Assembly (NCBI GenBank): GCA_012032975.1
Contig: JAAUPU010000054.1
Coordinates: 1 to 9,293, forward strand
Length of the DNA stretch: 9,293 nt
Direction: 5' to 3'
Origin: Caldilineaceae bacterium
GTDB taxonomy: Bacteria; Chloroflexota; Anaerolineae; Caldilineales; Caldilineaceae
Under the pieces are notes generated by a model, which was not told the DNA's origin, ran no database searches, and saw nothing but the letters and a program-made list of their open reading frames with translations. The position numbers and the translations under genes are program-made. Below are positions 1 through 7,032 of the stretch, piece after piece (the first letter of the stretch is position 1; the number at the start of each line of letters is the position of its first letter).

Positions 1-2448
1 TTGCCGGTGTTGCCGTTGCGCGGCGTCGTTGTCTACCCGATGATGTGGTTGCCGCTGCCAATCGGTCAGCGGCGCAGCATCCGTTTGGTCGAAGACAATC
101 TCCCAGAGAATCGGGTGATCGCGCTGGTGACGAGTACAGACGAGGAGGTCGAAAACCCCGCCCCGGATCAGATTCACGAGATCGGCACCGCGGCCCAGGT
201 GCATCGCGTACTCAAGACGCCAGACGGCACGATCCGTCTGCTGGTTCAAGGCATGGAGCGCATTCGCATCAAGGAGTATATTCAGGAAAAACCCTATCTG
301 CGCGCCCGGGTCGAAGTGTTGCCCGAAGAGATCGAAGAGACGCTGGAGATGGAGGCGCTGACCCGCGCGGTCCAGGATCTCTTCCGACGTCTGGTCGACC
401 TGGAACCGCAGATGCCCGAAGAGCTGGCGGTCATGGCCGTCAACGTGGACGACGCCCGCCAGTTGGCCTATTTGGTAGCCAGTAGCATGCGCATCGACGT
501 GGTCGAAGCCCAGGCCATGCTGGAGATGACCAGCGTCTATGAAAAGCTGATTCGCCTCAGCCAGCTGCTCAACAAAGAGGTCGAGGTTCTGGAATTGGGT
601 CGTAAGATTCAATCGGAAGCCCAAAGCGAGATGGAAAAGATGCAGCGCGATTTCTATTTGCGCGAGCAGATCAAGGCCATCCAAAAAGAGCTGGGCGAAG
701 AGGACGAACAGGCCGCCGACATTCGCGAATTGGACGAACGCATCACCCTTGCCGGCATGTCCGACGAGGCCGAAAAAGAGGCGCGCCGCGAGTTGGATCG
801 CATGAGGCGGATGCCCATCCAGGCTGCAGAGTACAGCGTCATCAAGACCTATCTGGATCTGATGGTCAGCCTGCCCTGGCAAAAGATCACACCGGACAAC
901 CTGGACATCGACCACGCCCGTCTGGTTCTGGACGAAGACCATTATGGTTTGCAGGAGATCAAGGAGCGCATTCTCGAATTCCTGGCCGTGCGCAAGCTAC
1001 GCGCCGAACGCAAAGAAGAGGGCGAGGAAGAAGACCTGCGCGACAAGGTGCGCCGCGAACGCGAAGGCGTGGTGCTCTGCTTTGTGGGGCCGCCGGGTGT
1101 GGGCAAGACCAGCCTGGGCATCAGCATTGCGCGGGCCATGGAGCGCAAATTCGTGCGGCTGGCGCTGGGCGGCATCCGCGATGAAGCCGACATCCGAGGC
1201 TTCCGACGGACCTATATCGGCTCCATGCCCGGCCGTATCATCCAGAGTTTGCGCCGTATCGAAAGCAAGAATCCGGTCTTCATGCTCGACGAAGTGGACA
1301 AGCTGGGTCGCGATTTCCGTGGCGACCCAAGCAGCGCGCTGCTCGAAGTGTTGGACCCAGAGCAGAACCGGGAGTTCCGCGACCACTACCTGGACGTGCC
1401 CTTCGATCTCAGCCAGGTGATGTTCATCACGACCGCCAACGTGCTGGACACGATCCCCGGCCCGCTGCTCGACCGCATGGAGATCATCCATCTCAGCAGC
1501 TATACCGAGGACGAGAAGGTCAAGATCGTGGAGCAATATCTGATCCCGCGGCAGATCAAGGAGAATGGCCTGCGTCCCGACGAAATCGAGTTTACCGAAG
1601 ACGCGCTGCGCGAAATGGTGCAGAGCTATACTCGGGAGGCGGGTGTGCGCAACCTGGAGCGGGAGATCGGCAAGGTCTGTCGCAAAGTGGCCGCCAAGGT
1701 GGCCGCCGGCAGCGCTGCTGAAAGAGATGAGCAGGAACAATATGTGGTCGATGCCATCGACATTCCGCTCTATCTCGGCAAGCGCAAGGTACACAAAGAA
1801 GAGATCGCCGAGCGCACCGAACAGGCTGGTGTGGCCATCGGTTTGGCCTGGACGGCAACCGGCGGAGACATCATGTTCTTCGAAGCGACACGCGTCGACG
1901 GCGAGAAGGGCTTTGCCCTCACCGGTCAACTGGGCGATGTGATGAAAGAGAGCGCCCACGCTGCCTTGAGCTATGTACGCAGCCGGGCCAAGGAGTTGGG
2001 TATCGACCCCGATTTCTTCAAGAAGTCGGATATTCATCTGCACATTCCCGCCGGCGCAATTCCCAAGGATGGTCCCAGCGCTGGCGTCACCATGGCCACT
2101 GCGTTGGCCAGCCTGCTTTCTGGACGCCCACTGCGCTCGAACTTGGGCATGACCGGCGAAATCACGCTACGTGGCAAAGTACTGCCCGTTGGCGGCATCA
2201 AGGAAAAGGTATTGGCCGCCGCCCGCTTTGGGCTGACGACCATCATCCTTCCCAAACACAACGAAGCAGACCTGGATGATGTGCCGGAAGCCGTACAAGC
2301 AAAGATGCATTTTATTCTTGTCGACACCGTGGATGAAGCGATGGCGGCTGCGCTTTGTGAGGGCACAGCCCATTGCGACGAGAGCGACGGCGAAACCGTA
2401 GCCGTTCACGATCTTGGCGAGCTGGCCGAGACATTGGTTTCACCGTAA
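1..2448 (+). CDS. lon: ATP-dependent Lon protease, 5'-truncated by window edge
   Basis: Lon is a cytoplasmic ATP-driven serine protease that degrades misfolded and short-lived regulatory proteins as a homohexamer. All parts are visible over 815 residues: the N-terminal substrate-binding (LAN) domain beginning LPVLPLRG, a helical/coiled-coil linker around 190-290, the AAA+ module with Walker [10 protein letters not shown] (363-371) and Walker B FMLDEVDK (D430, E431), and the C-terminal protease domain with catalytic Ser693 in PKDGPSAG and Lys736 in GGIKEK. The 43-residue Ser-Lys spacing equals that of E. coli Lon (S679/K722). The first codon here is TTG, but E. coli Lon carries about ten residues before the equivalent LPLR motif, so the true start is probably upstream of the window. 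The C-terminus is complete, with stop TAA at 2446-2448 followed by a terminator. No frame damage is seen. Confidence 0.97.
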   Translation: MPVLPLRGVVVYPMMWLPLPIGQRRSIRLVEDNLPENRVIALVTSTDEEVENPAPDQIHEIGTAAQVHRVLKTPDGTIRLLVQGMERIRIKEYIQEKPYLRARVEVLPEEIEETLEMEALTRAVQDLFRRLVDLEPQMPEELAVMAVNVDDARQLAYLVASSMRIDVVEAQAMLEMTSVYEKLIRLSQLLNKEVEVLELGRKIQSEAQSEMEKMQRDFYLREQIKAIQKELGEEDEQAADIRELDERITLAGMSDEAEKEARRELDRMRRMPIQAAEYSVIKTYLDLMVSLPWQKITPDNLDIDHARLVLDEDHYGLQEIKERILEFLAVRKLRAERKEEGEEEDLRDKVRREREGVVLCFVGPPGVGKTSLGISIARAMERKFVRLALGGIRDEADIRGFRRTYIGSMPGRIIQSLRRIESKNPVFMLDEVDKLGRDFRGDPSSALLEVLDPEQNREFRDHYLDVPFDLSQVMFITTANVLDTIPGPLLDRMEIIHLSSYTEDEKVKIVEQYLIPRQIKENGLRPDEIEFTEDALREMVQSYTREAGVRNLEREIGKVCRKVAAKVAAGSAAERDEQEQYVVDAIDIPLYLGKRKVHKEEIAERTEQAGVAIGLAWTATGGDIMFFEATRVDGEKGFALTGQLGDVMKESAHAALSYVRSRAKELGIDPDFFKKSDIHLHIPAGAIPKDGPSAGVTMATALASLLSGRPLRSNLGMTGEITLRGKVLPVGGIKEKVLAAARFGLTTIILPKHNEADLDDVPEAVQAKMHFILVDTVDEAMAAALCEGTAHCDESDGETVAVHDLGELAETLVSP

Positions 2449-2483
2449 GCCGGTTTGGCTTCCAAATCAACCAAGTTCTATCT

Positions 2484-2529
2484 CGGCGACAATGCTGCCA
2501 ATTGCACAGCATTGTCGCCGTTGTTGTAT
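2484..2529 (+). terminator. Rho-independent terminator after lon
   Basis: A perfect 14-bp inverted repeat lies 35 bases after the lon stop: left arm CGGCGACAATGCTG (2484-2497), 9-base loop (2498-2506), right arm CAGCATTGTCGCCG (2507-2520). A T-rich but interrupted tract TTGTTGTAT (2521-2529) follows. The stem is GC-rich at its base, as expected for an intrinsic terminator. The T-tract is imperfect, so termination may be partial. Confidence 0.85.
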
Positions 2530-2532
2530 AAT
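2504..2532 (+). promoter_or_regulatory. Candidate promoter for the PHP-domain gene
   Basis: A consensus -10 box TATAAT is at 2527-2532, immediately behind the lon terminator. No good -35 is present at 16-18 bp; TTGCAC at 2502-2507 matches poorly and is 19 bp away. The predicted start of transcription is near 2539, giving a leader of about 110 bases before the GTG at 2653. The right arm of the terminator hairpin lies in the -35/spacer region, so terminator and promoter share DNA. The -10 is strong; the overall call is moderate. Confidence 0.5.
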
Positions 2533-2552
2533 GCACAGGAGTGATAACGAAA

Positions 2553-2642
2553 ATGTCAAGTTACCAAGACCTTCGCATCACCTACCATCGTAGCGACCAC
2601 GTGGGTCGCTCTATAAACCCTTTAACACAAAAAGGAGGTTAA
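2553..2642 (+). CDS. Possible 29-residue leader ORF upstream of the PHP gene
   Basis: ATG at 2553 opens a 29-codon frame ending TAA at 2640-2642. An AGGAG (2537-2541) lies 11 bases upstream, although a transcript starting at the TATAAT-predicted site near 2539 would lose much of it. The product begins [12 protein letters not shown] and ends LTQKGG; it has no codon run typical of an attenuator peptide and no recognisable family. Its last codons and stop overlap the strong Shine-Dalgarno of the next gene (2631-2639), which would allow translational coupling if it is translated. It may equally be a chance frame in a leader. Confidence 0.2.
   Translation: MSSYQDLRITYHRSDHVGRSINPLTQKGG
2592..2638 (+). 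promoter_or_regulatory. Leader hairpin and strong Shine-Dalgarno before the PHP gene
   Basis: A 7-bp stem AGCGACC (2592-2598) / GGTCGCT (2604-2610) with a 5-base loop precedes an AAAAAGGAGGT tract, which has near-maximal complementarity to the 16S rRNA 3' end. GGAGG ends at 2638, 14 bases before the GTG at 2653; that is longer than the usual 5-10, but no in-frame start lies closer. No T-run follows the hairpin, so it is not a terminator. The ribosome site supports GTG 2653 as the start. Confidence 0.5.
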
Positions 2643-2652
2643 ACAATATCTT

Positions 2653-4200
2653 GTGAGTAGAAGACGGAGATCGAATTCAAACCGTCAGGCTGCATCCCCA
2701 GTGACCGGTCAACCCAATGGCCAGACCAAGACGCAGCGCAAATGGTACCGAGTGGACCTGCACCTCCACTCCCCCGCATCGCGGGACTATGAAGAGCCCA
2801 AGACAACCTATTTGGAGTGGCTGCAAACCGCCGCGGACAAAGACTTGGACATTGTGGCAATGACGGACCACAATACTGTCGCAGGCATCGCGGCCATCCG
2901 CAAAGAGATCGAGTGGCTGGTCAGTTTGGACCAGGCAGGTCGGCTCACAGCCGACGAAAAATCTCGTCTGGCGCGCTGGCGCGAACTCTCGGACCGGGTG
3001 TTGGTGCTCCCCGGATTTGAATTTACGGCGACCTTTGGGTTTCATATTTTGGCGCTTTTTCCGCCTGAAACCACCGTCCGCCAATTGGAGCACACCTTGC
3101 TCATGTTGAGCATCCCCGATGACAAATTGGACGCCGGTAGCACGGAGACCGGCGCCAGCACCGATGTGTTGACCGCGTATCAGATCATCCACGATGCTGG
3201 CGGTCTGGTGATTGCGGCCCATGCCAATAGCACCCACGGCGTTGCAATGCGCAATTTCCCGTTTGGTGGGCAGACCAAGATCGCCTACACCCAGGACCTC
3301 AATCTGGATGCGCTGGAAGTGACCGATCTGGATCGCCACTCCCGTTCGACGGCGCGGTTTTTCAACGGCAGCAAGGCCGAATATGCTCGACGGATGCACT
3401 GCATCCAGGGCAGCGACGCCCATCGTTTGGTGATGGATGAACGCAACCCGAAACGATTGGGGATCGGCGATCGCGCGACCGAAATGCTCCTGGACGCGCC
3501 AACCTTCGAGTCCATCAGCAGCCTGCTGCGATCCAAACAGTTCGACCGCACTCGGCCCATGCGACCGAAGGACAAACCCTTCGATCCTCTGGCCGTAGCC
3601 CGAGATGAAGGCCCCAGCATTGTCTTGAGCTTTCACGAGACCGCCAGCCAGCGGGGCGGGCGGTTGGCGACGATCCTGAACGACGTCTGTGCATTCGCCA
3701 ACACCATGGGCGGCACCGTCTACGTCGGTGCGAGTCAGCGCAAGGGGGCGCCCAAAGGACTGCCCCAGCCGCTCCAGACGCAGAAGCAGATCCAGGAAGC
3801 GCTAGATGCACGGATCACGCCGCCGCTCAGCGTCAAATTCGACGTTGTCCAGAGCGAAAACGCCAACGTCCTGCGTCTTCAAGTGCCCAAAGGAGCAGAT
3901 CGCCCCTACTGTATCGACGACTACAAGTTCTTTGTGCGCGATGAATCTGAGACCAGCATGGCCGTGCGCGATGAGATCATCGCTTTGGTAAAGGATGTTC
4001 TGGCCGACGAACCGCAGACATCCGTCAGCGAAGGGGACACAACGCGCAATTCTGGCCAATCCAACGGGCACCAACGCTCATCGCGCAACAGACGCTCGTC
4101 GCGGTCAACTTCCTCGACCACGTCGAAGCCGGAACCGACGTCCATGCGAAACGCGGATGATGCCTTTTATTGCCGCAGATCGGCGTCGACGAATCGTTAG
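2653..4200 (+). CDS. PHP-domain metal-dependent hydrolase fused to an AlbA_2-type domain; C-terminus altered by frameshift
   Basis: The PHP domain (about residues 31-300) has its metal-ligand motifs: DLHLHS (D35, H37, H39), MTDHN (D72, H73), GFEF (E123), H131, AAHAN (H190) and GSDAH (D255, H257). PHP enzymes are metal-dependent phosphoesterases, but the substrate here is unknown. A second domain (about 317-445) with [26 protein letters not shown] and ITPPL resembles the AlbA_2/Schlafen-type domain (Pfam AlbA_2), associated with nucleic-acid proteins. A Ser/Arg-rich linker follows, and the frame then ends at 4198-4200 in sequence that does not look protein-like. The conserved C-terminal domain continues in another frame to 4513. 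Adding one base to TTTT (4165-4168) and one to GGGG (4219-4222) restores one 620-residue protein. The start is GTG 2653, 14 bases after a strong GGAGG. No signal peptide is seen, so the protein is probably cytoplasmic. Domain calls are firm; function is not known. Confidence 0.85.
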   Translation: MSRRRRSNSNRQAASPVTGQPNGQTKTQRKWYRVDLHLHSPASRDYEEPKTTYLEWLQTAADKDLDIVAMTDHNTVAGIAAIRKEIEWLVSLDQAGRLTADEKSRLARWRELSDRVLVLPGFEFTATFGFHILALFPPETTVRQLEHTLLMLSIPDDKLDAGSTETGASTDVLTAYQIIHDAGGLVIAAHANSTHGVAMRNFPFGGQTKIAYTQDLNLDALEVTDLDRHSRSTARFFNGSKAEYARRMHCIQGSDAHRLVMDERNPKRLGIGDRATEMLLDAPTFESISSLLRSKQFDRTRPMRPKDKPFDPLAVARDEGPSIVLSFHETASQRGGRLATILNDVCAFANTMGGTVYVGASQRKGAPKGLPQPLQTQKQIQEALDARITPPLSVKFDVVQSENANVLRLQVPKGADRPYCIDDYKFFVRDESETSMAVRDEIIALVKDVLADEPQTSVSEGDTTRNSGQSNGHQRSSRNRRSSRSTSSTTSKPEPTSMRNADDAFYCRRSASTNR

Positions 4201-4513
4201 AGAGCGAACGAAGCGCCAGGGGCTGCAATATCACAGCATCCGCGACCTGCGCAACGGCCATATCATCAAGAATGTGACGCGCAAGGGCGCACGCAAACTG
4301 TGGAATTACGCCATCCAGCAACACGAAGACAGCCCGGTCGATGCGGCCAAAGTAGAGTGGCAGGGCGATGTCGGCATGATCAGCTCTGCCAAGCGCGCCG
4401 GCAAGGTCCGCTATGATCTGGCATTGCGCGAGAATGGATCCTTGCGGGTCTTCTATGGCGTCACAGAGGATGGCATGGAGGGACACTGGTCCGCCTTCGT
4501 CCAGGAGGAATAG
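4157..4513 (+). CDS. Displaced conserved C-terminal domain of the PHP/AlbA_2 protein
   Basis: This frame carries a well-formed domain from about 4223: [19 protein letters not shown], then [15 protein letters not shown], an EWQGDVGM segment, and a C-terminal half ending [10 protein letters not shown] with stop at 4511-4513. RDLRNG-NVT-ARKLWxYAI looks like the C-terminal module I recall in PHP/AlbA_2 proteins of Chloroflexota (recollection, not a search). Upstream of 4223 the frame is arginine-rich and unlike a protein. I treat it as the end of the 2653 gene displaced by indels, not as an independent gene. If it were translated alone, ATG 4157 or the earlier ATG 3995 could start it, but neither has a convincing Shine-Dalgarno, and the 3995 start would overlap the AlbA_2 gene by 200 bases. 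The stop lies 30 bases from the convergent stop at 4544; no hairpin is seen between them. Confidence 0.6.
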   Translation: MMPFIAADRRRRIVRERTKRQGLQYHSIRDLRNGHIIKNVTRKGARKLWNYAIQQHEDSPVDAAKVEWQGDVGMISSAKRAGKVRYDLALRENGSLRVFYGVTEDGMEGHWSAFVQEE

Positions 4514-4543
4514 AGCGGGGTTGGGGCCGACATGGATTCTGGT

Positions 4544-5455
4544 CTAGCGAAAATAGATCAGCAACACGACGGTCGTCATCCAGAGCAAACTATTGACCAT
4601 CAATGGGCGGTCGCGCAGGATCAATTCATCCGGTGCGCCGCCCAGTTTGCGTACATGGATCAGGTACAAATAACGCACGATAAAGTAGAAGACGAAGGGC
4701 ACGGTCAACAACATGCGCCCTTCACCCACGAGTGCGGTCTTGGCTTCAAAGCTGTAGAGTGTGTAGGCGACCAAAGTGCTGGTCGTGACGATGCCGATGA
4801 TCTGATCCAGCAGCGCCACGTTGTATTGACCCAGGCTGGAGCGGTGGCTGGCTGCACCGGATTCAAGTAGCACGATCTCGTGCCGGCGTTTGCCAAAGCC
4901 AAGGAAAAGCGCCAAGAGCGTCACGCAGACGTAGAGCCACGGGCTGAACTGTTCCACGTCCACCACCACCACCCCCGCCACGACACGCAATAAAAAGCCC
5001 AGCGACAGCACCATGACGTCGATGATGACCACGTTCTTGAGATAGAAGCTATAGCCAATGTTTTGCAGCAGATAGGCAACAGTAATCACTGCGGCCCAGA
5101 TGTTGATCCAGCCAGAGAGACCCAGAGCGAGCGACGCCAGGGTCACGGCGCCCACCACAGCCAGGATTGGGTTTAGTTGTCCGCTGGGAAGTGGACGCAG
5201 CCGCTTGCGAGGGTGTTGGCGATCCTTATCAATATCCACCAGGTCATTCATGATATAGACGCTGCTGGAGGCTAGACAGAAAGCCACGAACATCAACGTG
5301 GTCTTCAAGAACAGATCTGGCTGGGTGAGTTTGCCGTCGAAGACCAACGCGGCAAAAATGATCACATTTTTGATCCATTGCTGAGGCCGCATGGTGCGAA
5401 TCAAACCGCGCAGGTTGGACCAAACAGTGGAAGTGGTGGACGCAATGCTCGACAT
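4544..5455 (-). CDS. UbiA-family decaprenyl-phosphate phosphoribosyltransferase-like integral membrane protein
   Basis: The protein has 303 residues and about eight or nine hydrophobic helices. After a short polar N-terminus comes RPQQWIKN (23-30), typical of the decaprenyl-phosphate phosphoribosyltransferase (DPPR synthase) branch of UbiA. The first Asp-rich motif is NDLVDIDKD (N70, D71, D74, D78), followed by [12 protein letters not shown] (81-92), which binds diphosphate in this superfamily. A second motif lies around [13 protein letters not shown] (135-147). DPPR synthases transfer 5-phosphoribosyl from PRPP to decaprenyl phosphate, the first step toward lipid-linked arabinose in mycobacteria; the exact substrate here is inferred. 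The ATG at 5455 is the only sensible start: an in-frame stop lies at 5494-5492 and no other start codon intervenes. Its Shine-Dalgarno is weak. It is divergent from tlyA, with 114 bases between the two starts, and convergent with the PHP gene. I found no confident promoter. Confidence 0.88.
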   Translation of the reverse strand: MSSIASTTSTVWSNLRGLIRTMRPQQWIKNVIIFAALVFDGKLTQPDLFLKTTLMFVAFCLASSSVYIMNDLVDIDKDRQHPRKRLRPLPSGQLNPILAVVGAVTLASLALGLSGWINIWAAVITVAYLLQNIGYSFYLKNVVIIDVMVLSLGFLLRVVAGVVVVDVEQFSPWLYVCVTLLALFLGFGKRRHEIVLLESGAASHRSSLGQYNVALLDQIIGIVTTSTLVAYTLYSFEAKTALVGEGRMLLTVPFVFYFIVRYLYLIHVRKLGGAPDELILRDRPLMVNSLLWMTTVVLLIYFR

Positions 5456-5528
5456 AAAAGAGAGTCCAGAACTAAAGTTGTTCGTTACGGCTCAAGGCAG
5501 ATCGCCCCAATCTTACTTTGAACGGTAT

Positions 5529-5562
5529 CCCAGCGTCAAAACCCCCGCCATTCCGCTGGGGG
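5529..5562 (+). repeat. Two competing inverted repeats over the tlyA translation-start region
   Basis: CCCAGCG (5529-5535) pairs with CGCTGGG (5554-5560), and alternatively CCCCC (5542-5546) pairs with GGGGG (5558-5562). Both use the G-run that sits 7 bases before the tlyA GTG and is its only Shine-Dalgarno-like sequence. No T-tract follows, so it is not a terminator. It could mask the ribosome site; this is inference from pairing only. Confidence 0.3.
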
Positions 5563-5569
5563 CGCCAAC

Positions 5570-6388
5570 GTGAGATCCTCTTCATCAAAGCAGCGCCTGG
5601 ACCAGCGGCTTGTTGCGTTGGGCTTGGCCGAGAATGTCGATTTTGCCCAGCGTCTGATCATGGCCGGCCAGGTGTTGGTGGACGAGCGCGTCCATGACAA
5701 GCCCGGTGTGTGTGTGCGGCCGACGGCGACTATCCGCGTGCGCAACCAGGCGCAGTTCGTGAGTCGCGGCGGTCACAAGTTGGAGGCAGCGCTGACGGCT
5801 TTTCAGATCGACGCAGACGGCTTGGTCGCGCTGGACGTGGGCGCCAGCACGGGAGGCTTTACAGACTGCCTGCTGCAGCGGGCTGCGAAGCGCGTCTTTG
5901 CAGTGGATGTGGGCTACGGTCAACTGGCTTGGAAGCTGCGTGGCGACCCACGCGTCGTTTGCCTGGAACGAACCAACATCCGCCACTTGCACGAACTGCC
6001 CGGCGGCGAGGTGGCCGATCTGGCCGTGATCGATGCCAGCTTCATCGGGCTGGATCAACTCTTGCCAGCGACGTTGCGACTCTTGACGTCAACCGCCCAG
6101 ATTGTTGCGTTGATCAAGCCTCAGTTCGAAGCGGATAGACCGAGCGTGGGCGAGGGTGGTGTGGTGCGCGACGAGGCGGTTCATCGACGCGTGCTGGCCG
6201 AGGTCTGGCAACTGGCTGAAGGCCTGGGGATGGCCGTTTCCGGGCTGATGGTTTCGCCGCTGCTGGGTCCGGCTGGCAATGTCGAGTTCTTGATCTGGCT
6301 GAAGCGAGACGGGGCGTCTTCTTTGGAGCAGGGACAGAGCGTCAAAGAGGCAATCAAAGGGGCGCGGCAGCTTCGTGCAGGCGTGTGA
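5570..6388 (+). CDS. tlyA: TlyA-family rRNA 2'-O-methyltransferase (S4 + FtsJ-like domains)
   Basis: TlyA 2'-O-methylates cytidines of 16S and/or 23S rRNA using S-adenosylmethionine; in mycobacteria its loss gives capreomycin resistance. The old name 'hemolysin A' is a misnomer for most members. The 272-residue protein has an N-terminal S4 RNA-binding domain (about 8-67, RLDQRLVALGLAENVDFAQ) and an FtsJ-like Rossmann domain with SAM motif ALDVGASTGGFTDCLLQ (87-103). The catalytic tetrad is present as K70 (SRGGHKLEAAL), D155 (VIDAS), K183 (LIKPQFE) and E239 (NVEFLIW), each offset by one from M. tuberculosis K69/D154/K182/E238. Length is typical. The start is GTG 5570 with a poor GGGGG ribosome site. 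Divergent from the DPPR synthase-like gene and convergent with the small membrane gene (stops 23 bases apart); it stands alone rather than with recN or nadK. Confidence 0.94.
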   Translation: MRSSSSKQRLDQRLVALGLAENVDFAQRLIMAGQVLVDERVHDKPGVCVRPTATIRVRNQAQFVSRGGHKLEAALTAFQIDADGLVALDVGASTGGFTDCLLQRAAKRVFAVDVGYGQLAWKLRGDPRVVCLERTNIRHLHELPGGEVADLAVIDASFIGLDQLLPATLRLLTSTAQIVALIKPQFEADRPSVGEGGVVRDEAVHRRVLAEVWQLAEGLGMAVSGLMVSPLLGPAGNVEFLIWLKRDGASSLEQGQSVKEAIKGARQLRAGV

Positions 6389-6411
6389 GCTTCGACCATT
6401 CGAGCGCCGGT

Positions 6412-6897
6412 TCAGCGCCAGCGGCGGTGGGCCAGATCGATCTGCTGACGTAGTTCATGGCGCGCCGCCTGCAAATTCTCCTTGACTTGAAAGAACGCAG
6501 CTTCGCTGAACTCCAGATCGTCTGCGATCAGGATCTTCTCCATCTCCTCCACCACGCGCAGAACTTTGCCTTCCAACATTTCGATGGTGGTTCCATACAG
6601 TCGTTGCGGCAGGAAGTAGAGCAGTAGCAAGAGCAGAAGATAAACATAGAAGATCCCGGAGCTATAGAGGCGATCCACTCGCCCGACGAGCGCAAAGGCG
6701 CCAATGAGACCGGTGACGACGGCCAAGGTCATCACCTGCCAACGGGCGATAGGTCGGGCAGCCTTTAGCGTCCGCAGCGACGGCGCCAGCAGATCGTACC
6801 GTTTGACCCGGGGCAACCACTCGTTAAATGTGTAGCACTGTTTCAGGTTGACGTGACTCGGGTCAGACGCGCGTACTCGAGCGCATGGGCGCGGCAT
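6412..6897 (-). CDS. Small two-helix membrane protein, main open frame (N-terminus displaced by frameshift)
   Basis: No family is recognised. The 161-residue frame has two transmembrane helices (about 54-72, and 82-97 with a run of seven leucines), then a charged helical C-terminal tail of about 60 residues ([18 protein letters not shown] ... [17 protein letters not shown]) that may form a coiled coil on the cytoplasmic side. The first 12 or so residues from ATG 6897 ([10 protein letters not shown]) look like a wrong-frame extension, and no Shine-Dalgarno precedes that ATG. A plausible N-terminus lies in the adjacent frame (7007-6843). Adding one C to CCC at 6860-6862 joins the two into a 198-residue protein reading ...[13 protein letters not shown].... 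It sits 25 bases behind the MenA-like gene and is probably co-transcribed with it. The helices and tail are clearly seen; the function is unknown. Confidence 0.7.
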   Translation of the reverse strand: MPRPCARVRASDPSHVNLKQCYTFNEWLPRVKRYDLLAPSLRTLKAARPIARWQVMTLAVVTGLIGAFALVGRVDRLYSSGIFYVYLLLLLLLYFLPQRLYGTTIEMLEGKVLRVVEEMEKILIADDLEFSEAAFFQVKENLQAARHELRQQIDLAHRRWR

Positions 6898-7007
6898 TCC
6901 ACCGCCAAATCATAAAACGCCTTGCGCGTCAACGGTGTCAGATCCAGATTCGGTGTGGTTTCCTGGGGTTTCTGCGGAGGGATCGAGGAGATCGAATTTA
7001 ACAACAA
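6843..7007 (-). pseudogene. N-terminal part of the small two-helix membrane protein, in the shifted frame
   Basis: A 54-codon frame starts at TTG 7007 and stops TGA at 6845-6843. GGAG (7019-7016) lies 8 bases upstream, the best ribosome site in the neighbourhood. After a Pro/Ser-rich start it reads like real protein: [20 protein letters not shown] followed by [10 protein letters not shown]. It then runs into non-protein-like residues and a stop just after the CCC at 6860-6862, where the 6412-6897 frame takes over in sensible sequence. One missing C explains the break. I therefore read this as the true N-terminus of the downstream frame, not a separate gene. The alternative is a genuine inactivating mutation. 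Confidence 0.55.
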
Positions 7008-7032
7008 GGGTTCGTCTCCACGGCAAGCAAGC

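Noticed and set aside
997..2043. 348-codon minus-strand open frame opposite lon
   Set aside because: It mirrors the codon structure of a fully conserved Lon; its product is His/Gln/Asp-rich low-complexity sequence with no motif or ribosome site.
2677..3636. 319-codon minus-strand open frame opposite the PHP gene
   Set aside because: The plus strand carries all PHP metal motifs here; the antisense product has no recognisable features and is a codon-bias shadow.
4157..4222. Programmed ribosomal frameshift in the PHP gene
   Set aside because: No canonical X-XXY-YYZ slippery heptamer in the reading frame and no adjacent strong stem-loop were seen; two separate -1 shifts would be needed. Homopolymer loss is simpler.
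4514..4543. Bidirectional terminator between the convergent PHP and DPPR synthase-like genes
   Set aside because: The 30-base gap has G-rich runs but no inverted repeat of useful length and no T-tract.
4532..4870. 112-codon plus-strand open frame after the PHP gene
   Set aside because: It is antisense to the C-terminal membrane helices of the DPPR synthase-like gene, which has clear family motifs.
5456..5569. Promoters in the 114-base divergent gap between the DPPR synthase-like gene and tlyA
   Set aside because: Candidates such as TTGAGC on the minus strand lack a -10 box at proper spacing; none is better than chance.
6389..6411. Terminator between the convergent tlyA and small membrane genes
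   Set aside because: Only short direct GCGCC repeats near 6403-6420; no stem with a T-tract.
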